Made by a program: the position numbers and the translations under genes. A DNA stretch of 45,517 nt from the NCBI GenBank assembly GCA_009692065.1, contig SHZY01000034.1, positions 1 to 45,517 of the forward strand, given 5' to 3'. The notes under the pieces were generated by a model. The model was not told where the DNA came from, made no database searches, and saw nothing but the letters and a program-made list of their open reading frames with translations. The stretch's first letter is position 1, and every line of letters starts with the position of its first letter. Positions 17,994 to 25,823 of the stretch are shown here, in pieces. The stretch is from Gemmataceae bacterium (GTDB lineage: Bacteria > Planctomycetota > Planctomycetia > Gemmatales > Gemmataceae).

Positions 17994-18443
17994 TTACCTC
18001 GGATCGAGCAAGCCATGCAGCTTGTTGAGCGTGCGGATCATGTCGTCCTGGTCGTCGTCCGAAAGATTGGTCAATTGCTCGACGATTCGGCCCACGCGCT
18101 TGCCCTGGTAGTCGACCAAGGTCTTCTCGCCCTGCGCGGTTAGCTCAACGTCAATCTTGCGTTTGTCGCGCGAGTTGATGCGGCACTGGATCAAGGGCCG
18201 CTCGCGATTTTCGAGCGCCCGAATGACGCGCGACATCTGCGCCGGCAAGATGCCCAGCACGCGCTGGATATCGCCGACGATCAGCGTGCCGTTGGCCTGC
18301 AGGAGCGACAACGTGAGGAACTCGACTTCCTTCAGGTCGCCGTTGCGCCGCCTGCCACGGAGCGTGGACAGGCAGATCTGCGTGACCACCTGAAAGAGTT
18401 CGTGCGCAATGTCTTCGACGCGATGGCTCGTGTCGGTCGCCAT
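17994..18443 (-). CDS. MarR-family transcriptional regulator
   Basis: 149 residues, typical for the family. The layout is helical N-terminus (1-35), winged helix-turn-helix (about 40-105, with LTLSLLQANGTLIVGDIQ, MSRVIRALENRE and a wing at INSRDKRKIDVELTAQG), and a C-terminal dimerisation helix. DNA-binding repressor or activator, often ligand- or redox-controlled; the target is unknown. It has its own promoter (18544-18571) in the gap after tilS. No metal or Cys-based sensor is obvious. Confidence 0.9.
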   Translation of the reverse strand: MATDTSHRVEDIAHELFQVVTQICLSTLRGRRRNGDLKEVEFLTLSLLQANGTLIVGDIQRVLGILPAQMSRVIRALENRERPLIQCRINSRDKRKIDVELTAQGEKTLVDYQGKRVGRIVEQLTNLSDDDQDDMIRTLNKLHGLLDPR

Positions 18444-18543
18444 GGAGGTGCTTTCTTGTCGCCCATTCCGCGAAACCCCAACGGCGCTGGAGGAGTGATG
18501 AGGCGGGAAGGTGCGACCACAGGTACAATTTACTCTCTACTTC

Positions 18544-18571
18544 ATGATAAACTGTTGCTGGCGTGGGTCAA
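18544..18571 (-). promoter_or_regulatory. Sigma70-type promoter of marR
   Basis: On the minus strand: TTGACC (18571-18566), 16-base spacer, TATCAT (18549-18544). The hexamers match the consensus at five of six positions each, and the site is about 100 bases before the marR start. Confidence 0.6.
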
Positions 18572-18626
18572 TTACAAAAAATGGAACGCTTGCGTAACTT
18601 AGATAATTCAGGCATGATAATAACGA

Positions 18627-19682
18627 TTATTCCGGCACAACCTGAATCACACGGCCGAGGCGCCGCGCATGGATTTTTCCAGGGAAATCGCAGGCTGTCA
18701 GCGTCCCTTGGACGATTCCGACCAGGCGATGCCAACTTTCAAAATCCATTTCACCCATTGGCCAAGCTTCGCGCTTCCAGACGGACCGGAACATCTCCCG
18801 TATCTCGTTGGCGCCACAAATCTTCAGTCGCTCGACGGAGAAAATTAGCATCTTGTTGGCTCTGGGCAGCTCCGTCTTCACCAACAGACTGAGCGCTTGC
18901 CGCTCCGTTTCCTCCTGCAATTCGCGCGCTTGCTCCCCCAATCGGCACAACACCTCGACGACGGCAGGATTGTAGTGCGATTGCAATTGTGGCAGCAGCT
19001 GAAGCCGCAGCCGATTGCGCGTGAATCGCACATCGCGATTGGATGAATCGACGCGATAGGGGATGTGGTTATCGTTCACATAATCGAGCACCGCCTGCCG
19101 GCGCACTGACAACAGCGGCCGTACCAGCAAAATGGCCGAAGCGAGAGTAGCCCTCCCGCTCCGCGTGAGGGCTTCATCACGCGGACCGTGATGACTACAC
19201 TCCGCCATTCCGCCCAGGCCGAGCACTCCGCTGCCGCGTAAGAGTCGAAATAAAACTGTTTCCGCTTGATCGTCTGCGGTGTGGCCTGTGGCGATCCAGG
19301 CCGCGTTCTCTTGCCTCGCCACTTCGGTGAGCCAGCGATAACGCTCGCGGCGTGCAACGGCTTCGAGATTGTCGTGTTCCGCCTTTGCCAGCGAGGCCAC
19401 GTCGATGCGCGTCGTCCGACAAACCACGCGCGGATTGTCCGCTAGCTGCCAGAGAGTGGGAAGGGATTGGACGAAGGCCTCGTCGCCGTCGCTTTCGTCG
19501 CCGCGCAATTGATGGTTGACGTGGGCGAGAATCAGCCGATCGAGCTTCCCCGCGCGAACTTGCTCGATCAAGAGGTAGGCCAGCGCCACGCTGTCCGGCC
19601 CGCCCGAGACGGCGACCACGCCGGTCGTGTGTTCGAGGCGGAGCCGGCTCATGCAATCCGCGACGTGGACCGACAGGTTCAT
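18627..19682 (-). CDS. tilS: tRNA(Ile)-lysidine synthase TilS, with an in-frame repeat insertion
   Basis: 351 residues. The PP-loop ATP-binding motif SGGPDS is at 26-31, followed by HVNHQLRGDES, ATGHTADDQAETVLFRLLRGSG and the LVRPLL segment of the family. TilS converts cytidine 34 of tRNA-Ile(CAU) to lysidine and is normally essential. Between GLGGMAE and ILLVRPLL lies an extra stretch of about 17 residues (about 162-179) that coincides with a palindromic repeat (19147-19198); other TilS proteins go almost directly between these blocks. The start ATG overlaps the trpC stop (ATGA), so the two are coupled. Confidence 0.92.
   Translation of the reverse strand: MNLSVHVADCMSRLRLEHTTGVVAVSGGPDSVALAYLLIEQVRAGKLDRLILAHVNHQLRGDESDGDEAFVQSLPTLWQLADNPRVVCRTTRIDVASLAKAEHDNLEAVARRERYRWLTEVARQENAAWIATGHTADDQAETVLFRLLRGSGVLGLGGMAECSHHGPRDEALTRSGRATLASAILLVRPLLSVRRQAVLDYVNDNHIPYRVDSSNRDVRFTRNRLRLQLLPQLQSHYNPAVVEVLCRLGEQARELQEETERQALSLLVKTELPRANKMLIFSVERLKICGANEIREMFRSVWKREAWPMGEMDFESWHRLVGIVQGTLTACDFPGKIHARRLGRVIQVVPE
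19147..19198. repeat. Clover-shaped palindromic repeat inside tilS
   Basis: Outer arms GTAG/CTAC enclose two hairpins: CCCTCCCGC-TCC-GCGTGAGGG and CATCACG-CGGAC-CGTGATG. Each half resembles the intergenic hairpin at 22750 (CCTCACGC-GGA-GCGTGAGG followed by CTACAC). Within tilS it stays in frame. Confidence 0.75.
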
Positions 19683-20521
19683 CCCTCGCCTCGCAGTTCG
19701 CGCAGTTTTTGGCCAATGTCGGCGGCACGCATGAAGGTCTCGCCGATGAGGACTGCCTTCACGCCCGCTCCTTCCAATCGCAGCATGTCGGCGCGGGTGC
19801 GGATGCCGCTTTCACTGACGAGACAGCAATCGACCGGGATGTCTCGCATCAGGTCGAGCGTGTGATCGAGACTCGTCACAAAGGTCCGCAAGTTGCGATT
19901 GTTGACGCCGACGATCTTGGCGCCCGCGTCCAAAATACGCGGCAAATTCTCGCGATCATACAGTTCAACCAGGGCGTGCATGCCGAGCGCGTGGATGTCG
20001 TTGAGCAGAGCCGGCAGTTCCTTCGCGCCCAGAATTTCGGCGATCAGAAGCACGGCGTCGGCGCCGGCGACGCGCGCCTCGACGACCTGATAGCGGTCGA
20101 GAATAAAGTCCTTGCGCAACACCGGCAGCGCGACAGCTTGACGGATGGCCGACAGATACGATAGATACCCCTGGAAAAACGGCTCATCGGTCAGCACGCT
20201 GATTGCGCTGGCGCCGTTGGCTTCGTAGATACGTGCGATCGCGACCGGGTCGAAGTCGGCACGCAGAACTCCGGCCGACGGAGACGCCTTTTTGACCTCC
20301 GCAATGACGGACAATTCCGCTGTCCGAGCCTGAGCGCCAGCGAAGGGCCCGGCTAGCCCCTCGCTGGCGCTCAGGCTCGGATTCACGAGCGCGGCGCGAA
20401 AATCACGCACCGGCGGCGCGTTGGCCAGGCACGCCTCCAGTTGCGTGATCGCAATCGCCGCGCGGCGACGTTCGATCTCTTGCCTTTTCGCGGCGACGAT
20501 GCGTTCGAGGATATCGCTCAA
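19679..20521 (-). CDS. trpC: Indole-3-glycerol phosphate synthase, with an in-frame repeat insertion
   Basis: 280 residues, slightly longer than usual (about 255-265). Family blocks: IAEVKKASPSAG (catalytic Lys), VLTDEPFFQGYLSYL, LRKDFILDRYQVVEA, VGVNNRNLRTF, SESGI, and GETFMRA at the end. It performs the ring-closing step of tryptophan synthesis. Residues about 47-66, before the first barrel strand, are encoded by a 59-base palindrome (20323-20381). A TTG at 20521 is the only sensible start; no Shine-Dalgarno is visible. No other trp gene is in the window. Confidence 0.94.
   Translation of the reverse strand: MSDILERIVAAKRQEIERRRAAIAITQLEACLANAPPVRDFRAALVNPSLSASEGLAGPFAGAQARTAELSVIAEVKKASPSAGVLRADFDPVAIARIYEANGASAISVLTDEPFFQGYLSYLSAIRQAVALPVLRKDFILDRYQVVEARVAGADAVLLIAEILGAKELPALLNDIHALGMHALVELYDRENLPRILDAGAKIVGVNNRNLRTFVTSLDHTLDLMRDIPVDCCLVSESGIRTRADMLRLEGAGVKAVLIGETFMRAADIGQKLRELRGEG
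20323..20381. repeat. 59-base palindrome inside trpC
   Basis: TCCGAGCCTGAGCGCCAGCG-AAGGG, a nine-base loop, and a 25-base complementary arm with one mismatch. It is in frame and lies in the N-terminal extension of the enzyme. Confidence 0.85.
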
Positions 20522-20593
20522 TTGAGAAACCCATAAACTGTGGGATACGTGCGCTCGGCCCCGCGTTTATGTTATCCGAAAAAGGGAATTATC

Positions 20594-21892
20594 GTGAGTG
20601 AGGATTGGTTGCGCGATCTCAAGTGGAACGGCATCGCCTACGCGGTCATGGCAGGGATCGGGGTGCTGGTTCTGGTGGGCATGTGGCTGTTCGTGCCGAT
20701 GCTCAGGAGGCGCTGGCTGCCGCTGCCGCGACTTCGGCCGGGGAGTTGGAGCGGGTTTGACGTCGTCCTGACCTGGTGCGTGATGTTCGGCTTTCCGCTG
20801 ATCATCATCGCCGTCTTGTTGAAGCTGCGTTTTTTTGTGCCTCTCTTGGGCACGGAACCGGAGTTCGAGCCGCCCACGCCAGCCCTGAAGTTGTACCTGG
20901 AGCGATGCCAGATCATCAGCAGCCCGTTGATCCTGGCGGTGACTCTTGGCATGGTTTTGGCCCTCCATTTCGCCCGCAGCCGAACCCGGCCGCATCAATA
21001 CGGAGTTTCCTGGGCGCGTTGGCCAGCCAACCTGGCCCTTGGGTTGGCTGCGTTCATCGTGGCGACGCCCGTCGTTCTCGGGCTTTACACGGTCTTTACC
21101 GTGATCGTTCCCGAACGCCCGCACCAACTCACCGAACTGGGCAAACAGAATCTGGACGAGTGGGAATGGATTCTGCTCGGCTTCCAGGCGATTGTGGCAG
21201 CGCCGCTCGTTGAAGAGATCGTCTTCCGCGGCATCTTGCAGGGCTGGCTGCGCCGCGCATCGCTGCGCGGACATGTCACCGTCGGCGTCATGACGATTTT
21301 CTTCGCCGCCATGTGGTACACGCCCTCGGCGCAGCCCTGGGCAATTCTCGAATACCTGCCGCCGATGCTGTTTGCAGGATCCCTCGTGGCGGTGTACGGC
21401 TTCCTCTTGCTACGCATGGCGCGTAGATTCAAGCTCACCGAGACGGAACGCTTCGAATGGCAACTTCAACCGGTTGCTTCTGCACCGGAGACGAGCGAGA
21501 GTATCTTAAAAGAGCAGGTTGCCCAGACGCTGTTGCAAGTACGCCAACAGGCCGACGAACGCCGACGGCAGTGGGCCGACGCGAACGCCGACCTGGCGAT
21601 CCTCGGCTCGGCGATGTTCTTTGCGGTAGCCCACATGCAAGCCTGGCCCGGACCCCTGGCGCTGATTCTCTTGGCAGTTGTCTTCGGTTGGATGGCGCGG
21701 CGCACGCAGAGCTTGATCGGACCGATCACAGCGCACGCGCTATTCAACCTGGTCGCATTCCTCGCGCTCTATGGCAGCGTAAGAGAAGCGCCGCCGCAGA
21801 ATGGCAACGCCTCGACAACGGCAGTGCGTCCATCCCTCGTCGGCTCAACCACCAGTTCGGTACCGGGCTCACAGCTGCCTCTGCGCAAGTAA
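20594..21892 (+). CDS. CPBP-family intramembrane metalloprotease
   Basis: 432 residues with about eight membrane segments. The CPBP (CAAX-protease-like) motifs are present: EEIVFRG (E-E-x-x-x-R), AVAHMQA and HALFN (H-x-x-x-N). The first two glutamates and the two histidines form the presumed metal site. Such proteins cleave or mature membrane substrates, often unknown. The start is a GTG at 20594 after AAGGGA; a GTG at 20540 would add 18 residues but lies in the trpC promoter gap. The last 37 codons run antisense into ygfZ (124-base tail-to-tail overlap). Confidence 0.87.
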   Translation: MSEDWLRDLKWNGIAYAVMAGIGVLVLVGMWLFVPMLRRRWLPLPRLRPGSWSGFDVVLTWCVMFGFPLIIIAVLLKLRFFVPLLGTEPEFEPPTPALKLYLERCQIISSPLILAVTLGMVLALHFARSRTRPHQYGVSWARWPANLALGLAAFIVATPVVLGLYTVFTVIVPERPHQLTELGKQNLDEWEWILLGFQAIVAAPLVEEIVFRGILQGWLRRASLRGHVTVGVMTIFFAAMWYTPSAQPWAILEYLPPMLFAGSLVAVYGFLLLRMARRFKLTETERFEWQLQPVASAPETSESILKEQVAQTLLQVRQQADERRRQWADANADLAILGSAMFFAVAHMQAWPGPLALILLAVVFGWMARRTQSLIGPITAHALFNLVAFLALYGSVREAPPQNGNASTTAVRPSLVGSTTSSVPGSQLPLRK

Positions 21893-22710
21893 GCAATCGC
21901 GATCACCTGGCCAAGCCGCGGCGAGAACACCGATGATGTGGCGTGCCCGACCTCTTCACTGGCGCGAAATAATTTTGTGCCCGGCGTTAACGGCTCGCCC
22001 GATGCGACTTTCACGCCCATCAAAAGGCGGTTGACCTGGCCGCGATCGCGGGCCATGACGATGGTTTCCTGGCCGAGATAGCAACCCTTGGTGTAACAGA
22101 TCGCTTGCGCCGTGCGGTTCACTTCCATCGCCAGGCGGTCCTCATCGATATCGATGCCATATTCTGGCAGGCCCGCTTCGATCCGGAGTATTTGGTAGGT
22201 TGAGGGGCCGGACAAGACCGCGCCGGCATCGATAAGGCGCTGCCGCTGCGTGCTGATTTCCGAACCCAGACCGATCAAGTCGAAGCCGTCCAGCGCCAGC
22301 AAGCGATGTTGGCGCGACGGCATGATCGCCAGCTTGTTTATCAGCTCCGCCGCCTTCGGACCGACCAGGCGCAGCATGCCCAATTCTTGAGTCCGGTCGG
22401 CAAGCTCCACCTGCTCGCTGATGAGATAGCGGTTGAGATGCTGCAACAGCTTGTCGGTTTGGCCGGCAACCGCGTCGAGCAAGAGGACGTTCGATTCGCG
22501 ATGAGTAATCCAGACATGAGCGATGACGCGGGCCTTATTCGTCGTCAGAAATGCTTCGCAGGTGGAACCGATGGCCAGGTTCTTGACATCCTGCGTGCAA
22601 AGGGCGTTCAGGAAGTCGCGCGAGTCCTTGCCAGCCAGCTCTATCTTGGAGCGGTCGCTGAGGTCGAACAAGGCGGCGCTGTCGAGGGCGGCTTGGTACT
22701 CGCTGGTCAT
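21769..22710 (-). CDS. ygfZ: YgfZ/GcvT-domain folate-binding protein
   Basis: 313 residues. The signature KGCYLGQE (about 206-213) of the YgfZ branch is intact, preceded by the GcvT-like folate-binding fold (ALDSAALFDLSDRSKIEL at the N-terminus, with FLNALCTQDV). YgfZ proteins help maintain Fe-S enzymes in a folate-dependent way. The start ATG at 22710 has no strong ribosome binding site. Its last 41 codons overlap antisense with the CPBP protease gene. Confidence 0.9.
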   Translation of the reverse strand: MTSEYQAALDSAALFDLSDRSKIELAGKDSRDFLNALCTQDVKNLAIGSTCEAFLTTNKARVIAHVWITHRESNVLLLDAVAGQTDKLLQHLNRYLISEQVELADRTQELGMLRLVGPKAAELINKLAIMPSRQHRLLALDGFDLIGLGSEISTQRQRLIDAGAVLSGPSTYQILRIEAGLPEYGIDIDEDRLAMEVNRTAQAICYTKGCYLGQETIVMARDRGQVNRLLMGVKVASGEPLTPGTKLFRASEEVGHATSSVFSPRLGQVIAIAYLRRGSCEPGTELVVEPTRDGRTAVVEALPFCGGASLTLP

Positions 22711-22749
22711 GGCGTGTCAGTGTCGTCGTCACGCTCTGCGTAACGATCT

Positions 22750-22768
22750 CCTCACGCGGAGCGTGAGG
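22750..22768. repeat. Hairpin CCTCACGC-GGA-GCGTGAGG
   Basis: A perfect eight-base stem, immediately downstream of the beta-propeller gene (stop at 22775, minus strand) and followed by CTACACTAC on the plus strand. It belongs to the same family as the two half-units inserted in tilS (19147-19198). There is no T-run. Confidence 0.7.
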
Positions 22769-22774
22769 TCTACA

Positions 22775-24775
22775 CTACTCCTTTCGTATCACGACATCGC
22801 CTGAGCCATAATTGCCCGCGGCATTACGGACGCGCAGGACCAGCACGTGCGTGCCGGCCCGCAGGGCGTCGGTCTTGAACCGGAAGGTTTCGGTCTTGCT
22901 GTCGAAGAGCCCGTCCACGGGGAAGACATTCGTCCAGCGCTTGCCATCGACGGCGAAGGATGCCTCGGTCAGGCGCACATAGGGATCGGTCGCGCTCGCC
23001 TCGATGATGGCGGCGCCGTTCTCGAAGCCGACCACCTTCAGCGTCACGCTCGGCGGCAGATGGGTTACCGGCACCGGCGTGCTGATCCGCTCGGCGGCCA
23101 GCGCATCCTCCTCGGCGTTGTCCTTGCGATCGCTGGCGACGATTTTGATCTGATAGACGCCCGACGGGATGCCGGTGGTGTCCCAGTCGTAGTTGCTCTT
23201 GTCGTGGTTTTCCTCGAGCAAGACCCAATCCTTCCAGCCTTCTTTCTTGCAGTAGATGTTGAAGGTCAGCTCGTCCTCGTTCGGATCGCTGGCGGCCCAG
23301 CGGATCTTGAGCTTCTTGGCATTCTCGATGTCCTTCGTATCGAGGTCCGGCACTTCGAGGCTGGCGATCTCCGGCGCCTGGTTGATCGTTTGATAGCGGA
23401 GCGCGAACTGGCGGAACTCCGGCGTCACCTTCGGGTTGTCGCTGGTCATGGTCACGCGATATTGCAGATAGCGGCCCAGCGGGGCCTTTGCCTTCGATTC
23501 GACAGCATCGGCTTGCTCGGCGGACCACGCACTCCAGGTCCCGTCCGGCTCCGCGACGTTGCCGCTACGGACGGCGACCATGACCGAGGTGCCCGTGGGC
23601 GTGCTGGTCTTCCAGCTCATCGCGCCCCACTTGCTTTGCAGCTTGGTGTCGAGGACTTCGGACAGGACGGTGCCGGTGGCGGCGAAGCGATCCTCCAGAA
23701 CGAACAGCTTGCCTGCGTCACCGGTGCCGAGAACGATGGAGCCGTCGCGCCGTTGCAAAAGGCAATGGATTTGGCCAACGTCAAGCCGGGCGATCTCGGT
23801 CTTCTCTTTGCTCGCTTCGTTGACCTCGAAGAGCTGCCCCTGCATGCCGGTGGCGACGAGCAGCTTGCCGTGATGCTGGCCGAGGCGAAGGATCATCGTC
23901 TTGTCGCGATAGAGTTCGCGCACGGTGCCGTCGGGGGCAATGCGATAGAGCGAGTTTTCACCGGGCCCTGAGGGACGCGTGTCGTCAAGCTTTGGTCCCG
24001 TAAAGCCACTCCCCTTGCGTGCCACCGGGGCGCTGGTGCCCGCGTAGACGGCTTCCGGCGTCACGTGCAGCGCCCGCACTTCGGGCTGATTGGCGTGATA
24101 CAGGACGAAGCCTTTTCCCGCCGGGCTGATGCGATAGATCAGCCCCCCCTTATCGGTGCCGGCGTAAAGCGTGCCCTTCTCGCCCATCGCCAGGCAGAGA
24201 ATGTGTTCCTGCTTGGTTGCGTAGAAAACGCTCGCCTTGCCGTCGGGCGCCACGCGAAAGATTTTCCCCTTCGGCCCGGTGCCGGCGTAGACGCTCTGCG
24301 ACGCAGGATCATACACGAGGCTCCAGACGTAGGAGTCGAGATTGTCGGCGGCCGTCGTCACCTTTCCGTCGGTGCTGATGCGCAAGAGTTTCCCCGTCGG
24401 TCCGGTACCGGCGTAAATGTTTCCCTCCGGCGTCGCCACGAGCGAAAAGATGTGGCTATCCTTGCTGGTGTGGACAACGCTCGTCTTGCCTTCGGGCGTG
24501 ACTTTGTAGAGCTTGCCTTCATCACCGGTCGCAACGTAGAGGTTGCCGGCCTTGTCCTCGACAAGGTCCCAGACGTTAGCCGCCTCCAGGCCCGCGAGCG
24601 GCTTGACCTGGCGCGACAGCCGCAAGGCGCCTTCACTGGTGACCACAGTCTGCTGGAACTTCGCCTTCTCGTAATGGCTCTGCTGGTACTGATGCCAAAC
24701 CTTGACCTTGGCGGCGTCAGCGTGCACTGGCATGAGAACAAGGGAGACGACGAGAAGGCAACGGCGGATTGGCAT
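22775..24775 (-). CDS. Secreted beta-propeller protein with C-terminal beta-sandwich domains
   Basis: 666 residues. A signal peptide (1-22, MPIRRCLLVVSLVLMPVHADA) is followed by a seven-or-so-bladed propeller (about 60-370) built from repeats such as LYVATGDEGKLYKVTPEGK, IYAGTGPTGKLLRI and VYAGTGPKGKIFRV. The C-terminal 290 residues carry beta-sandwich segments, including one that reads ENAKKLKIRWAASDPNEDE. The architecture suggests a periplasmic or surface scaffold protein; no catalytic motif is seen. The start ATG follows AAGGAA. The gene is separated from ygfZ by a 64-base gap with a hairpin. Confidence 0.8.
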   Translation of the reverse strand: MPIRRCLLVVSLVLMPVHADAAKVKVWHQYQQSHYEKAKFQQTVVTSEGALRLSRQVKPLAGLEAANVWDLVEDKAGNLYVATGDEGKLYKVTPEGKTSVVHTSKDSHIFSLVATPEGNIYAGTGPTGKLLRISTDGKVTTAADNLDSYVWSLVYDPASQSVYAGTGPKGKIFRVAPDGKASVFYATKQEHILCLAMGEKGTLYAGTDKGGLIYRISPAGKGFVLYHANQPEVRALHVTPEAVYAGTSAPVARKGSGFTGPKLDDTRPSGPGENSLYRIAPDGTVRELYRDKTMILRLGQHHGKLLVATGMQGQLFEVNEASKEKTEIARLDVGQIHCLLQRRDGSIVLGTGDAGKLFVLEDRFAATGTVLSEVLDTKLQSKWGAMSWKTSTPTGTSVMVAVRSGNVAEPDGTWSAWSAEQADAVESKAKAPLGRYLQYRVTMTSDNPKVTPEFRQFALRYQTINQAPEIASLEVPDLDTKDIENAKKLKIRWAASDPNEDELTFNIYCKKEGWKDWVLLEENHDKSNYDWDTTGIPSGVYQIKIVASDRKDNAEEDALAAERISTPVPVTHLPPSVTLKVVGFENGAAIIEASATDPYVRLTEASFAVDGKRWTNVFPVDGLFDSKTETFRFKTDALRAGTHVLVLRVRNAAGNYGSGDVVIRKE

Positions 24776-25048
24776 GCGCGATTCCTTGTGATAGACGCCA
24801 GGCGGGGCTGATTGAATTCATCATCGCGGAACGGGGCGATTCCCGCAAGGGGTGGGCGACGAATGCGCCAATTATTGCAGTTGATCGGTCGTGGAGGATG
24901 TTACGCTTGGCGGTTTCGCACGCGGAATTGCGTGAAACAGCCGAGCGTTCAGGCGGTTGCCGGCGGCGGCGCTGGCAGTTCCGTGCACCGGCTTGTATTG
25001 TAAGAGTTGTCGGATTCTACCGCGAACCTTGAATCAATCGAGTGACCC

Positions 25049-25771
25049 ATGTTGATCCGGATTACCTGCCTCGGCGTTTTCGCGATGTTTGCTGTCTGCG
25101 CGACCCGGCCCGTGACGGGACTCGGCGCGCCCGGGGAATTCGACCTGAGCATGTGGAAGACACCGCACGGCGAGTGGACGCAAGTCGCCGGCGTCGAGCT
25201 TGATCCGAAGAACGCGCGCAAGTTCGTCGCCACGGCCGGCAAGGGCGTCTGGTACAACGGGGCCAAGGGGCGCACCGCCAATCTCTACTCCAAGGAGAAA
25301 TTCGCCGACGTCGAAATCCATCTCGAATTCAACCTTCCCAAGGGCTCCAACTCCGGCATCAAGTTTCATGGGCATTACGAAATCCAGATCTGCGACAGCT
25401 TCGGCAAAAAGGAAGTCTCAGGCGAAGACTGCGGCGGCATCTACCCGCGCGCCGAGATTCAGAAGGGCCGCTACACGCACCTCGACAAGGGGATCGCCCC
25501 CAAGGTCAACGCCTGCAAAGCGCCGGGCGAATGGCAGACCCTCGATATCGTTTTCCTCGCGCCGCGTTTCGACAAGGACGGCAAGAAGTTCAAGAACGCG
25601 ATGATCCTCAAGGCGGTGCTGAACGGGCAGGTGATCCACGAAAAGCAAGAGCTGTTGACGCCGACCGGCGATCGCTGGGTGAATAAAGAGATGTACGAAG
25701 GGCCGCTGATGCTGCAAGCCGATCACGGGCCGGTGGCGATTCGGAATTTGCGCGTGCGCGTGGTGAAATAA
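25049..25771 (+). CDS. DUF1080 (3-keto-disaccharide hydrolase-type) secreted protein
   Basis: 240 residues with a signal peptide (about 1-26) and one jelly-roll domain of the DUF1080 type: F-A-D-V-E-I-H-L-E-F, NSGIKFHGHYEIQI, GGIYP, and a final ADHGPVAIRNLRVR. Members of this group are lectin-like or hydrolyse 3-keto-glycosides; planctomycetes have many copies. No close neighbour suggests a substrate. The 273-base gap upstream shows no gene. A second, shorter DUF1080 protein lies at 27696. Confidence 0.88.
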   Translation: MLIRITCLGVFAMFAVCATRPVTGLGAPGEFDLSMWKTPHGEWTQVAGVELDPKNARKFVATAGKGVWYNGAKGRTANLYSKEKFADVEIHLEFNLPKGSNSGIKFHGHYEIQICDSFGKKEVSGEDCGGIYPRAEIQKGRYTHLDKGIAPKVNACKAPGEWQTLDIVFLAPRFDKDGKKFKNAMILKAVLNGQVIHEKQELLTPTGDRWVNKEMYEGPLMLQADHGPVAIRNLRVRVVK

Positions 25772-25777
25772 AACCTT

Positions 25778-25813
25778 CGTTTAGCGCCCGCAGCGCCATG
25801 CGGGCGCTAAACG
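25778..25813. repeat. Dispersed palindrome, TTTAGCGC/GCGCTAAA family, copy 4
   Basis: CGTTTAGCGCCCGC and GCGGGCGCTAAACG pair around AGCGCCAT. It fills the gap between two converging genes (DUF1080, stop 25771; ceramidase-like, stop 25824). Confidence 0.88.
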
Positions 25814-25823
25814 GGAAATCGAT

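Noticed and set aside
18616..18634. ATAAT-AACG-ATTAT palindrome near the end of tilS as a MarR operator
   Set aside because: It is more than 170 bases upstream of marR and behind the identified promoter, overlapping the tilS stop; five-base AT arms are expected by chance.
24776..25048. Small open frames between the beta-propeller gene and the DUF1080 gene
   Set aside because: They are short, with no ribosome binding site and no recognisable domain or signal peptide.
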